Assembly (NCBI RefSeq): GCF_000495855.1
Contig: NZ_AWGF01000002.1
Span: forward strand, 186,001-250,000
Direction of reading: 5' to 3'
DNA: 64,000 nt
From: Asticcacaulis sp. YBE204
Lineage (GTDB): Bacteria > Pseudomonadota > Alphaproteobacteria > Caulobacterales > Caulobacteraceae
Numbering within the stretch: position 1 is the stretch's first letter; the number at the start of each line of letters is the position of its first letter. Shown here one piece after another: positions 33,055-41,277 of this stretch. The position numbers were made by a program, and so were the translations under genes. The notes beneath the pieces are model-generated. The model had not been told where the DNA came from. It ran no database searches and was given only the letters and a program-made list of their open reading frames with translations.

Positions 33055-33175
33055 AACCCCACCCGGCCCTTCGGGCCACCCTCCCCTGATATCAGGGGAG
33101 GCGCTTATAAATAAGGTCCTCCCCTAATTTTAGGGGAGGTGGATTTTTAGCGATAGCTAAAAAGACGGTGGGGTT
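33055..33175. repeat. 121-bp element with 9-bp terminal inverted repeats
   Basis: Ends AACCCCACC and GGTGGGGTT. Internal short palindromes include TCCCCTGATATCAGGGGA and CCTCCCCTAATTTTAGGGGA. The module GGGGAGGTGGATTTTT...AGC...GCT...AAAAAGACGG is shared with the element at 24020-24174. It fills the tatC-serS gap. Confidence 0.75.
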
Positions 33176-33204
33176 AATGCCACGCGCGCCGTCGGCTGTC
33201 AAAA

Positions 33205-34101
33205 TCAGCTTACGGGGGAAGGTTCTTTCCGACGCCATTCGATTATGCGGACGCAGATAATCGAAATCTCGTACAGAAGCACGATCGGGATCGCCAACAT
33301 AAGCTGAGAAATCGGGTCCGGCGGTGTCACGATGGCCGCGACGACGACGATAGCCAGAATGGCGTAGCGCCGCCCCTGCCCCAGCATTTTCGCCGACACA
33401 ATCCCCGTCAGCCCCAGCAAAGTCAGAACGATCGGTAACTGAAAACACAGCCCGAAGGCCAGCATCAACGTCGTCACCAGCGAAAGATATTCCGACACCT
33501 TGGGCATCAGCTGTACGGTCACGGCCCCAGCACCCAAAATCTGCTGGCTCAAGCTAAACCACAGCACCATCGGCAGGATGATGAAATAGACCAGCAGCGC
33601 CCCAAGTATAAACAGCACCGGCGCGGCGATCAGGAACGGCAGAAACGCCATGCGCTCGCGCTTGTACAGGCCCGGCGCGACGAAGCGATAGACCTGAAAA
33701 GCGATTATCGGGAACGACAGTATAACCGCGCCGAAGCCGGCCATCTTCATCTTGGTGAACAGGAATTCCAGCGGCGCCGTGGTGATCAGGGCGACGCTGT
33801 TTTTCGCCTGCGGGACGTCTTTAAGGCCCAGAATGACCTCGATCAGGTCGAACGGTCCTGCCCCGTGCCCGCCATTAGCGCGCGAGGCTTCGAACATGCG
33901 ATTGGCCATCTCATAGGGATGGGTCAGGAAGATGTAGATCGGCTCGGCGAAGGCAAAACAGAGGATAAACGCCGCCGCAAAGGCGAGCACCATCCAGATC
34001 AGGCGCGAGCGCAGCTCAATCAGATGGTCCATCAAGGGGGCGCGCGACGATTCGATCTCGTGATCGTCGGGGCTGCCGTCGGAGGTCACGATGTCGTTCA
34101 T
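33205..34101 (-). CDS. tatC: Sec-independent protein translocase TatC
   Basis: Core receptor of the twin-arginine pathway, recognising RR signal peptides. The 298-residue protein has six membrane helices, the opening MDHLIELRSRLIWMVLAFAA, the long periplasmic loop before TTAPLEFLFTKMK, and APGLYKRERM, a TatC hallmark. The start overlaps the tatB stop by four bases. Several proteins in this window carry Tat-like signals (48014, 52395, 53768 genes). Confidence 0.96.
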   Translation of the reverse strand: MNDIVTSDGSPDDHEIESSRAPLMDHLIELRSRLIWMVLAFAAAFILCFAFAEPIYIFLTHPYEMANRMFEASRANGGHGAGPFDLIEVILGLKDVPQAKNSVALITTAPLEFLFTKMKMAGFGAVILSFPIIAFQVYRFVAPGLYKRERMAFLPFLIAAPVLFILGALLVYFIILPMVLWFSLSQQILGAGAVTVQLMPKVSEYLSLVTTLMLAFGLCFQLPIVLTLLGLTGIVSAKMLGQGRRYAILAIVVVAAIVTPPDPISQLMLAIPIVLLYEISIICVRIIEWRRKEPSPVS

Positions 34102-34634
34102 GTCGCCACCTTCTTCGCGCGGGTGCGCTTGGGCTTGGGTGCGACGTCCTCAACGATCGACGGCACTTCGGCGGCCTGAACTTCTGCATTTAACGACTTG
34201 GCGCGTCTGGGTTTTTTGACCGGCAGCACGACCTCTTCAGCCTCGACCGGGGCCTCAACAATCGCCGGGGCCTCGTTGAAATCAGCGGAATCGGGCGACG
34301 CTATGTCGTCCGAACCGCTGTAATAATGGCCTTTGGGATGCAGGTTCTCGTCGATTTCGTTCTCAAGTCGACGCATATCCTCACGGATATCATCGATGAT
34401 CGGCGTATCGACCTTGCCGGAGCGCAGGGCCTCGACCTCCTTGCGCAGGTCGTCCAGTTCCGATTGCCGCGCCATGTCGTCGAAAGACGTGCGGAATTCG
34501 TCGGCCATCGACCGCATCTTCGCGACGAACTTGCCCAATTGGCGCAGAAGTTTCGGCAAATCCTTGGGCCCGACCACGATCAGGGCCACGACCGCGATCA
34601 ATATGAGCTCGGAGCCCCCAATACCGGGCAGCAT
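34098..34634 (-). CDS. tatB: Sec-independent protein translocase TatB
   Basis: The 178-residue protein starts MLPGIGGSELILIAVVALIV, with one membrane helix and the TatA/B hinge VGPKDLPKLLRQLGKFVAKM. An amphipathic helix and a long acidic, then lysine/alanine-rich tail follow. Length is greater than TatA, as expected for TatB. An AAGG sequence precedes the ATG. Confidence 0.94.
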   Translation of the reverse strand: MLPGIGGSELILIAVVALIVVGPKDLPKLLRQLGKFVAKMRSMADEFRTSFDDMARQSELDDLRKEVEALRSGKVDTPIIDDIREDMRRLENEIDENLHPKGHYYSGSDDIASPDSADFNEAPAIVEAPVEAEEVVLPVKKPRRAKSLNAEVQAAEVPSIVEDVAPKPKRTRAKKVAT

Positions 34635-34691
34635 CAGTCAGCCTTTGTCTTGATATTTATACACTACGCCCGTTGAGGCGTGAAAAGGCGC

Positions 34692-34889
34692 TTAGTTGCC
34701 GTCTTTGTCGGTAACGGTCTTGGCCGACTCGTCTTTCTTGGGCGCGTCTTCGTCCTTGAGGCCTTCCTTGAACGCCTTGATGCCCTTGGCCGCGTCACCC
34801 ATGATGCCCGACAGTTTGCCGCGACCGCCGAACAGCAGCAGCGCCACAACCGCGATGATGGCCCAATGCCAGATGCTGAAACTACCCAT
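34692..34889 (-). CDS. tatA: Sec-independent protein translocase TatA
   Basis: The 65-residue pore subunit starts [20 protein letters not shown], has the [20 protein letters not shown] hinge and amphipathic helix, and a charged tail. ATG 34889 follows a full GGAGGT Shine-Dalgarno; the in-frame codons to 34973 are not part of the gene. It leads tatABC. Confidence 0.95.
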   Translation of the reverse strand: MGSFSIWHWAIIAVVALLLFGGRGKLSGIMGDAAKGIKAFKEGLKDEDAPKKDESAKTVTDKDGN

Positions 34890-35005
34890 GATAAACCTCC
34901 ACACGCGCGGCATCGCTTCCGGAGCGCGCCGAACCATACAATTTCCCCTCTTATAGGCGGATTGTAGCGCCACATCAAAGCGAAAATAAGCCCTGTTGCA
35001 AAAGC

Positions 35006-35677
35006 TTATCGGTCGCCGTTTTCCGCGCTCTCGAAGAAGTCCTGCGCGAATTCGACCTGATCCATCTCGTCCGTGTCGATGGGATCTTCGCTCGGGCGCG
35101 CGCCTGCCGGGTCAGGGATGACGAAATCCGCCGGGACATTGAGGTCGAGCAGCCCCGCCGCCCGCATGTCCGCCGCACCGGGCAGGTCGTGCAGACTGGG
35201 CAGGGAGAAGGTTTCAAGGAAGTGTTCCGTCGTGCCATAGGTCACCGGACGGCCCGGCGTCCGCCTGCGTCCGCGCAACCGGATCAGATTCATTTCGTGC
35301 AGCACGTCCAGCGTCCCGCGCGACAGGCCGACGCCGCGGATCGTCTCGATCTCGGCGCGCGTCACCGGCTGGTGGTAGGCGATGATGGCCAGCGTCTCCA
35401 GGGCGGCCTTGGACAGTTTGCGCGGCTCTTCGCGTTCCTCGACCATCAGATAGCCGAGGTCGACCGCCGTGCGGAACTGCCACTTGTCGGCCACGACCTC
35501 AAGCGTCACGCCGCGATCAGCATAGCGCGCCCGTAGCGCCGCCAGCGCCTTACCGACATCGGCGCCTTCGGGCAGACGGCGCGCCAGATCGGCGGCGGAC
35601 ATGGGCCCTGCGGCGGCGAACAACAAAGCTTCGAGCGCACGTTCGGTGTCGATGCGAGGAAAAGATTCGTCGGTCAT
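35006..35677 (-). CDS. scpB: Segregation and condensation protein ScpB
   Basis: Winged-helix partner of the SMC-ScpA condensin complex. The 223-residue protein has the ScpB segments [40 protein letters not shown] and [23 protein letters not shown] 35677 follows GGAGGGACG and overlaps the scpA stop by four bases, so the two are coupled. Downstream is tatA. Confidence 0.93.
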   Translation of the reverse strand: MTDESFPRIDTERALEALLFAAAGPMSAADLARRLPEGADVGKALAALRARYADRGVTLEVVADKWQFRTAVDLGYLMVEEREEPRKLSKAALETLAIIAYHQPVTRAEIETIRGVGLSRGTLDVLHEMNLIRLRGRRRTPGRPVTYGTTEHFLETFSLPSLHDLPGAADMRAAGLLDLNVPADFVIPDPAGARPSEDPIDTDEMDQVEFAQDFFESAENGDR

Positions 35678-36531
35678 CGTCCCTCCACCAGCGGCGGACG
35701 TTGCCGCATATACAGCGTCTCGAACGTCCCTAGTTGCTGGACCTGCATCAGGCCTTCCTTGGTCAGTTCCAGACTGGCCGACAGGGTCGAGGCCACATAG
35801 GAGGCGCGTTTCGGACCGCCCTCGCCGACCGGTCGCGGGGCAATTTCGTCCAAGGCCGTCCACTCTTTCAGTTCCGGCAAGACGTCGCGCAGGTGGTCGC
35901 GGGCGTCCTCCAGCGGATAGGCTTCGACGCGCATCGACGGGTCGTAATGACGGGCGATTTCGCGCTGCCTCTGGGTGACATAGGCCCCCATCAGATCGAA
36001 CAGCGACACGTCGAGCCGTGACGACGGCAGGATAACGCGCGCTTCGGGGTCCCCACGCGCAAAGACATCGCGCTTCAACTGAGGCCGCGAGGTGATCGCC
36101 TCGACCGCCTTGCGGATGGCTTCGAGCTTTTTCAGGCGAAAGGCCAGAGCCGCGGCCAGTTCTTCGGGCTCCGGCTCGTCGGTCGGCTTGCGCTCCGGCA
36201 CCGGCAGCAGCAGGCGCGACTTCAGATAAGCCAGCCAAGACGCCATGACAAGGTAATCCGCCGCCAGCGAAAAGCGCAGCTTGCGCGCCTGCTGGATGAA
36301 GCCGAGATACTGCTCGGCCAGACGAGTAATCGAGATTTTGAGCAGGTCGACCTTCTGCTGGCGCGCCAGAACCAGCAGCACGTGCAGCGGTCCTTCGTAG
36401 CCATCGAGATCGAGGACCAGCGCGTCGTCGGCCTCGATTTCGGTGTCGGGGACGGCGTCGGACGAGAAGTCGAGGCGGTGTTGACGCACCTCGTTTTCCA
36501 GCCGAACATTATCCCCGCCCCTTGTGACCAT
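35674..36531 (-). CDS. scpA: Segregation and condensation protein ScpA
   Basis: Kleisin that bridges SMC heads in the bacterial condensin. The 285-residue protein carries the signature LDGYEGPLHVLLVLARQQKV (about residues 42-61), then LRFSLAADYLVMASWLAYLK and, at the C-terminus, LELTKEGLMQVQQLGTFETL. It starts two bases after the nagZ stop, forming a nagZ-scpA-scpB operon as in many alphaproteobacteria. Confidence 0.94.
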   Translation of the reverse strand: MVTRGGDNVRLENEVRQHRLDFSSDAVPDTEIEADDALVLDLDGYEGPLHVLLVLARQQKVDLLKISITRLAEQYLGFIQQARKLRFSLAADYLVMASWLAYLKSRLLLPVPERKPTDEPEPEELAAALAFRLKKLEAIRKAVEAITSRPQLKRDVFARGDPEARVILPSSRLDVSLFDLMGAYVTQRQREIARHYDPSMRVEAYPLEDARDHLRDVLPELKEWTALDEIAPRPVGEGGPKRASYVASTLSASLELTKEGLMQVQQLGTFETLYMRQRPPLVEGR

Positions 36532-36533
36532 GC

Positions 36534-37625
36534 TTAACCGACCTGATAGACGGTCGGGTCGGCATAGCCCTCGTAGTCTTCACGCACGGTGGCGACCTTG
36601 CGACGCAGAGCGACGCTCAGGCGCGTGCGCGCGGCGTTGACGTCGAGCGGTTCGACGATGTGTTTCAGGCGCGCGACAGCAGACATAGCCCGCTCCAGCG
36701 CCTTGCCCTTGAGGACCGGTGTGGCGGCGGCGACCTGTTGCATCTCGTCCATATTGCCGTTGCAGTGCAAGACCACGTCGCACCCTGCACGCAGCGACGA
36801 CTTCGTGCGGTGCGCGAAGGTGCCTTTCAGCGCCCCCATCGACAGGTCGTCGCACATCAGAAGCCCGTCGAAGCCGATATCTTCGCGGATGACCTTGATG
36901 ACCTTTTTCGAGGTCGTCGCAGGGTTGCGGCGATCGATGGCCGCGTAGACCACGTGCGCGGTCATGGCCAACGGCATGTCCGCATTGACGGCGAACGGAT
37001 AAAAGTCGGTTGTGTCCAGTTCGTCGCGCTTCGCCTTCACCACCGGCAGGTCATGGTGCGAATCTGCCAGAGCCCGGCCATGCCCCGGTATATGCTTGAT
37101 CACCGGCAAAACGCCCCCGGCCAGCAGGCCTTCGCAGGCGGCGCGGCCCATGGTGGCGACGGCTTCCGCCGTGTCGCCATAGGCGCGGTCGCCGATAATG
37201 TCATGAGCGTTGGGCTGCGGCACATCAAGAACCGGTACGCAGTCGACATTGATCCCCAATGCCGCCAGATCATGCGCCATCAGGCGCGCGCCCAAGCGGA
37301 CCAGTTCACGATGCTCGAACACCGATTCGGTCACGTCGCCAAAAGTCGCCGCCGCCGGATAGGTCGGCCAGTGGGGGGCTTTCAGACGTTGAACGCGCCC
37401 GCCTTCCTGATCGATCAGGATCAGGACGTGCGGGTGACCCGCGGCGGCCTTGAGCGCCGAGACCAGCGCCTTGACCTGCTCCGGCGTGTCGATATTGCGC
37501 TTGAAGAGGATGAAACCGAGCGGCTTTTTGGCAGCAAAGAAGGCCACCTCCGCCTTGCTCAGTTCCAACCCCTCGCAGCCGAAAATGGCGGCGGTGATCT
37601 TACCCTTGAATGTCGTCTTAAGCAC
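36534..37625 (-). CDS. nagZ: Beta-N-acetylhexosaminidase NagZ
   Basis: Cytoplasmic glycoside hydrolase family 3 enzyme that removes GlcNAc from anhydromuropeptides during peptidoglycan recycling. The 363-residue protein has LILIDQEGGRVQRLKAP, the active-site loop IKHIPGHGRALADSHHDLP and the nucleophile motif LLMCDDLSMGAL. Length is typical. It follows the ftsN-like gene by 19 bases. Confidence 0.95.
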   Translation of the reverse strand: MLKTTFKGKITAAIFGCEGLELSKAEVAFFAAKKPLGFILFKRNIDTPEQVKALVSALKAAAGHPHVLILIDQEGGRVQRLKAPHWPTYPAAATFGDVTESVFEHRELVRLGARLMAHDLAALGINVDCVPVLDVPQPNAHDIIGDRAYGDTAEAVATMGRAACEGLLAGGVLPVIKHIPGHGRALADSHHDLPVVKAKRDELDTTDFYPFAVNADMPLAMTAHVVYAAIDRRNPATTSKKVIKVIREDIGFDGLLMCDDLSMGALKGTFAHRTKSSLRAGCDVVLHCNGNMDEMQQVAAATPVLKGKALERAMSAVARLKHIVEPLDVNAARTRLSVALRRKVATVREDYEGYADPTVYQVG

Positions 37626-37644
37626 GTCGTTACAGATCCCTGTA

Positions 37645-38424
37645 TTACTTGACGAAACAGCTCTTGCCCGCCGCTTTCAGCGCGTCGCAGAACTGCTTCG
37701 CCTTTTCCTTCGAAGCGAAACCGCTAAAAGACGTCCTGTAAAAAGTCGATCCGTTGACTTCGACCTTCTGGACCACCTTCGACGTACCACCGACAAACAG
37801 GCCGTAGGTTGAGGCCGCCTGCGCATATTCGCGGTCGGCGATGGCCTGCGACGAGAAGGCACCGATCTGAACCGAGGCGGAACCGCCAGACACAGCGACG
37901 GGCTTTTCCACTGGCTTCGGCGTTTCGACCGGCTTGGCGACCGGCGGCGGGACGGGTTTGGCATCCGCCGCGACTACAGGCTTCTCGGCCGGGGGTTCTG
38001 CCGGTTTAATGACGGTCTTGGCCGGTGGCAGAATATTCTCGGCGCTGTCAGCGGGCTTGACCGGCGCCGCGGCGCTTGAGGCGTCACGGTTTTGCGGTGC
38101 CTCGGTATCGTTGGCGAACTTCGGCGCCGTGGCCGAGGTGTCGGTAGCGGAGTCGATCAGATCGTCGTCGCCCAGAGGCCGCGCTTCCTCGATCGATCCG
38201 TCCTTGTAACCGGCCAGCGGCTCGCCGACATCGCCGACCTTGCGCGAATTGAGGCCCGAATTATAGAACAGAACCACCGCCAGAAGCAGAACGACCAGAA
38301 CGATGCCCGACGCGATCAGGGTGATCGGCGTCTGATCGCGTGACGGCGCCGGGCGGCGCGTCTCGTAACTCAGATGATCCTCCGTCGGCGGCGAATAGGT
38401 TCCGCGTTCGTTATCTTCCACCAT
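37645..38424 (-). CDS. ftsN: SPOR-domain cell-division protein, FtsN-like
   Basis: The 259-residue protein has a short cytoplasmic N-terminus, one membrane helix (ITLIASGIVLVVLLLAVVLF, about residues 34-53), a long Pro/Ala/Lys periplasmic linker and a C-terminal SPOR domain (SVQIGAFSSQAIADREYAQA to the end). SPOR binds denuded glycan at the septum. Topology and gene order before nagZ match Caulobacter FtsN; the name is by synteny and layout. Confidence 0.85.
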   Translation of the reverse strand: MVEDNERGTYSPPTEDHLSYETRRPAPSRDQTPITLIASGIVLVVLLLAVVLFYNSGLNSRKVGDVGEPLAGYKDGSIEEARPLGDDDLIDSATDTSATAPKFANDTEAPQNRDASSAAAPVKPADSAENILPPAKTVIKPAEPPAEKPVVAADAKPVPPPVAKPVETPKPVEKPVAVSGGSASVQIGAFSSQAIADREYAQAASTYGLFVGGTSKVVQKVEVNGSTFYRTSFSGFASKEKAKQFCDALKAAGKSCFVK

Positions 38425-38804
38425 GCCCGTCGTCCTTATCCAAATCGCAATCCGAAAACCGGCTTTACGCCACCGTTCGGAAAACGCCTATCACACAAAT
38501 GCCCGCCTGAACTCAAGCCTCAAAAGCCTTAACCGCTGCGCAGGGCTTTTATCTGACGAATCATCTGCACCCAAGCCGATGATTTTGTCACTGCCGGGGC
38601 CGAAGGAAAAGGGCCACCGACACTTTCCCTAAAGTCAACCAATACCGTTCCCCTGTATTATTTTCGCCTCACCTTGTTGAAAATGCGTCGAAAAGACGAC
38701 TCGTACGATAAAAAACGGTCACAGAACGTGTTTTCAATTGGACGCCTGTAATAACTTATTTTACGCTCATGAGACGAGTAAGGTGAGTATTGCAAGGGGC
38801 TTGC
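38425..38804 (+). other. 380-bp intergenic region between divergent ftsN and luxR
   Basis: No gene, tRNA or clear lux box is seen. The half nearest luxR (about 38640-38790) is more AT-rich than its surroundings and probably holds the luxR promoter; the other half should hold the ftsN promoter. TTGGAC at about 38739 with an AT-rich stretch 16 bases later is the best, weak, -35/-10 candidate. Confidence 0.4.
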
Positions 38805-39551
38805 ATGCTGTTTTCAGCGTCTGGCTACATGTTCGAGGATTTTGTCCAGGACACCTCCGAAATCACCTCGCGGGAAAAGCTCTATGAGGTTTTCCGCGAG
38901 GCCATGGGGGAGCTGGGCTATGACCGTGTGAATTTTTCGATCGGTCGCGATCAGGACATCCCTGCCAGCGATATGGGCTTCGGCCTATTGAGCAACTACC
39001 CGGTCGACTGGCAAAACTATTACACCGAAAAGAACTTCGTGAAGATCGATCCGGTCTTCCGTTGCGCCGTCAGTCAGTACGGCCCGTTCCGCTGGTCCGA
39101 CCTCGAACGCAAGCTACGCCTGAGCGACAAGCAGATCCGTTTCCTGCGCATGGGCGAAGAGGCCGGGCTCAACAACGGCATCGGCATTCCCTTCAACGGT
39201 CCGCGCCTGCAAATCGCCGGGGTCGGCCTGGCGACATCGGCCAAACAGATCAAGCCCTATGCCAAGCTCGACCTGATCAGCGCCTACTGCAATCAATTCT
39301 ACACCGTCTATAAGCGGATCGTGGCCAAGTCGCATGGCCTGACGCCGGAAATGGCCGTTCTGTCTTCGCGCGAACGGGAAATCCTGACCTGGGTGGCACA
39401 CGGCAAGACCGATGACGACATCGGCTGTATTCTCGGTATCAGCTCGAACACCGTCGACTATCATATCCGCAATATCTACGGAAAGCTGGGCGTCAACAAC
39501 CGCGTCGTCGCCGCTATCAAGGGCATTTCCAACGGCTTTATCGAGCTGTAA
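38805..39551 (+). CDS. LuxR-type acyl-homoserine-lactone receptor/transcription factor
   Basis: The 248-residue protein has an N-terminal autoinducer-binding domain and a C-terminal LuxR helix-turn-helix (LSSREREILTWVAHGKTDDD, then IGCILGISSNTVDYHIRNIY). All six ligand-pocket residues conserved in TraR/LuxR are present: Trp69, Tyr73, Asp82, Pro83, Trp97 and a Gly near 127. It should therefore bind a real acyl-homoserine lactone and not be a solo with an altered pocket. ATG 38805 follows AAGGGG; a TTG at 38790 and ATG at 38829 are alternatives. It is followed by its own terminator and then luxI. Confidence 0.93.
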   Translation: MLFSASGYMFEDFVQDTSEITSREKLYEVFREAMGELGYDRVNFSIGRDQDIPASDMGFGLLSNYPVDWQNYYTEKNFVKIDPVFRCAVSQYGPFRWSDLERKLRLSDKQIRFLRMGEEAGLNNGIGIPFNGPRLQIAGVGLATSAKQIKPYAKLDLISAYCNQFYTVYKRIVAKSHGLTPEMAVLSSREREILTWVAHGKTDDDIGCILGISSNTVDYHIRNIYGKLGVNNRVVAAIKGISNGFIEL

Positions 39552-39577
39552 ACCCTTTCCGTCAAACCCGTCTTCCG

Positions 39578-39609
39578 AAACCGCAGCCGTCGGGTCTGCG
39601 GTTTTTGTT
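39578..39609 (+). terminator. Intrinsic terminator of luxR
   Basis: Stem AAACCGCAG/CTGCGGTTT with a 9-base loop, followed by TTGTTTT on the plus strand, 27 bases after the luxR stop. It separates luxR transcription from luxI. Confidence 0.85.
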
Positions 39610-39683
39610 TTGGCCATGCCTGGTGAGAAACGACTCGCCGCCATCGACGCACAGCACGCGCTTCCACAATGACGTGTGTGCGC

Positions 39684-39698
39684 ACCCGCCAGACGGGT
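39684..39698. promoter_or_regulatory. Candidate operator: 15-bp dyad in the luxR-luxI gap
   Basis: ACCCGCCAGACGGGT is a perfect 5-bp dyad with 5-base centre, 111 bases before the luxI start. It is followed by an A-tract, so it is not a plus-strand terminator. It could be a binding site for the LuxR or XRE protein, but it does not match the classical lux box. Confidence 0.3.
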
Positions 39699-39735
39699 AA
39701 AAAAGGATAAGTTTCATTACCTTCCCGCGCAAACC

Positions 39736-39759
39736 CCACGCCTTCGCGTGGTGTTTTTT
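39736..39759 (+). terminator. Second terminator, 50 bases before luxI
   Basis: Perfect CCACGC-CTTC-GCGTGG hairpin followed by TGTTTTTTC on the plus strand. It lies after the luxR terminator and before luxI, so it must end some other transcript or act in the luxI leader. Confidence 0.8.
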
Positions 39760-39808
39760 CCCCATTACCGACCGCATCATATCCCTACCACCACACAGGG
39801 AGGCTGAT

Positions 39809-40432
39809 ATGATCAAGCTGTTGAGTTACAAAAACATTTCTCAAAATGCCGAGCTGTATTTCGATCAGTTCCGATTACGCCACCGTGAATTCATCGACCG
39901 ACAGGACTACGACGTCAAGGCGCACGACGGCATGGAGTTCGACGAATACGACACCTTGGCGGCGCAGTACCTCGTCTATAGCGAAGACGGCCGCACAGCG
40001 CTCGGCGCCAGTCGCCTGACGCCGGTCGTCATGGGCTGCATGCTCAAGGACCACTTCCCGCATCTGGTCGACGACCACGCCCTCCTGTCCCAGACCGACG
40101 TCTGGGAAGGCACGCGATTCTGCATCGACAGTAGCCTGCCGCCGGAGCAACGCCGCCACATCTGTCAAAGCCTTGCCCTGGCCTATGTCGAAGCAGGCCT
40201 GAATATAGGTGCCACCCACATCATCGGGTTGATGCCGACCCTCATCCTGCGCTCGGTCTTCGAGCGTTCGGGTATCCAGCTTGACCGTTTGGGTGCGCCG
40301 CACGCCATCGGCGCTCATTCCCGCATTCAGGCCGCCTCGATCGAGGTCTGTATCGAACAAATTACCCGCGCCGCCGCCACCAGCGGCCTGTCAAACGTTA
40401 TGAACGGAGATATCCCCCACCATGCTGCGTAA
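39809..40432 (+). CDS. LuxI-type acyl-homoserine-lactone synthase
   Basis: Makes an acyl-homoserine lactone from S-adenosylmethionine and an acyl carrier or CoA. The 207-residue protein shows the family's conserved residues: Arg24, Phe28, Glu43, Asp45, Asp48, Arg69, Phe83, Glu100 and Arg103 (in FRLRHREF, MEFDEYDT, GASRLTP and VWEGTRFCID). The usually invariant Trp near residue 34 is Tyr (RQDYDV). A strong GGGAGG ribosome site lies five bases before the ATG. Its last 11 bases overlap the next gene. The signal's chain length cannot be predicted from sequence. Confidence 0.94.
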   Translation: MIKLLSYKNISQNAELYFDQFRLRHREFIDRQDYDVKAHDGMEFDEYDTLAAQYLVYSEDGRTALGASRLTPVVMGCMLKDHFPHLVDDHALLSQTDVWEGTRFCIDSSLPPEQRRHICQSLALAYVEAGLNIGATHIIGLMPTLILRSVFERSGIQLDRLGAPHAIGAHSRIQAASIEVCIEQITRAAATSGLSNVMNGDIPHHAA

Positions 40433-40628
40433 CCGCGACGCTTCCATCGAGCAACTGCTCGACGCTCTCGACTTCATGCGCAAGGATCTGCGCGCCAATG
40501 ATCTCGGTGGTTTCGCCGAGATCATCGACAAGGCCTTCGAGACCTGCGCCGACAAATATGTCGAAGACAAGATGCGGGGACTCTACACCTCGCTCGAAAC
40601 CCGCCAGATCAATACGCGCCCGATCTGA
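40422..40628 (+). CDS. Small protein coupled to luxI, possible CinS-like anti-repressor
   Basis: The 68-residue protein (MLRNRDASIEQLLDALDFMR at the start, ending TSLETRQINTRPI) is soluble and predicted helical. Its ATG lies 11 bases inside luxI, so it should be translationally coupled and made whenever the signal synthase is. Size and position match CinS of Rhizobium leguminosarum, a small protein co-expressed with CinI that relieves repression by PraR. A PraR-like XRE protein is the next gene here. Homology to CinS has not been tested; the function is inference from context. Confidence 0.75.
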   Translation: MLRNRDASIEQLLDALDFMRKDLRANDLGGFAEIIDKAFETCADKYVEDKMRGLYTSLETRQINTRPI

Positions 40629-40690
40629 AGTTCTAAAGCTTGAACCAGACGTCCGGCCTCCTGCGTCCATTCCTGAACCGGATGTCTGCC

Positions 40691-40730
40691 ACCTGAGGCG
40701 TGCCTTTGCCCCAAGGCGCGCCTTCTTTTT
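40691..40730 (+). terminator. Terminator of the luxI operon
   Basis: Stem AGGCGTGCCTT/AAGGCGCGCCT with one G-U pair and loop TGCCCC, followed by TCTTTTT on the plus strand. It overlaps the stop codon of the convergent XRE gene. Confidence 0.8.
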
Positions 40731-41175
40731 ATTTCCCGTCGGTATATTTCGGCTCGTCGTGCGACATGGCCTTGACCAGCGCCAGCACGCTACGGCGCTT
40801 GGTGGCGTTGATGCGGACGAAATAGCGGGCCAGTTCCGCACCTTCGGCGCTGGCCAGAAACCGTGCGACGCTCATGCCCGATTCGAGACCGAAATCGGGG
40901 CCCGCCACCTTGCCGTCGACACCGTCTGACGCAGGCGCGGCGACCGGATCTATCCCGTCGAAAAAACGCGCCACGGGGATGCCCAGAAAGCGCGAAATCT
41001 CGAACAGTTTGGATGAACTGATACGGTTGGCACCGCTCTCGTATTTCTGCACCTGCTGAAAGGTCAGGCCGATGGCGTCCGCCAGAGTTTCCTGCGTGAT
41101 CCCCAGTCGTTTGCGGTTCAGGCGGACGATCTGTCCTACATGCACGTCAACCGGGTGCTTCTCGCCTTCGAGCAC
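40729..41175 (-). CDS. XRE-family regulator, PraR-like
   Basis: The 148-residue protein has an N-terminal helix-turn-helix: VDVHVGQIVRLNRKRLGITQ, ETLADAIGLTFQQVQKYESG, then ANRISSSKLFEISRFLGIPV. This pattern is shared with PraR-type repressors of Rhizobiales, which silence quorum-sensing genes. The C-terminal half (FLASAEGAELARYFVRINATKR) resembles the tail of alphaproteobacterial SinR/PraR relatives. The start is GTG 41175 with AGGAG six bases upstream. It is convergent with the luxI operon. This family is widespread, so a quorum-sensing role is an inference from position. Confidence 0.85.
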   Translation of the reverse strand: MLEGEKHPVDVHVGQIVRLNRKRLGITQETLADAIGLTFQQVQKYESGANRISSSKLFEISRFLGIPVARFFDGIDPVAAPASDGVDGKVAGPDFGLESGMSVARFLASAEGAELARYFVRINATKRRSVLALVKAMSHDEPKYTDGK

Positions 41176-41277
41176 GGATTACTCCTGTTATGAAATCCCC
41201 CCAAACCAACGCATAGCAGCGTTCCGCCCCGTCGGTCAATCCGGCGACTTTATAAACCAGAGGTGGCAAAAAAGTAT

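Noticed and set aside
38423-38632. A 69-codon frame in the ftsN-luxR gap
   Set aside because: It starts within the ftsN start region, has no ribosome site and shows no coding character.
39684-39698. Calling the dyad before luxI a lux box
   Set aside because: It is 15 bp, without the ACCTG-N10-CAGGT-like pattern, so it is listed only as a weak candidate operator.
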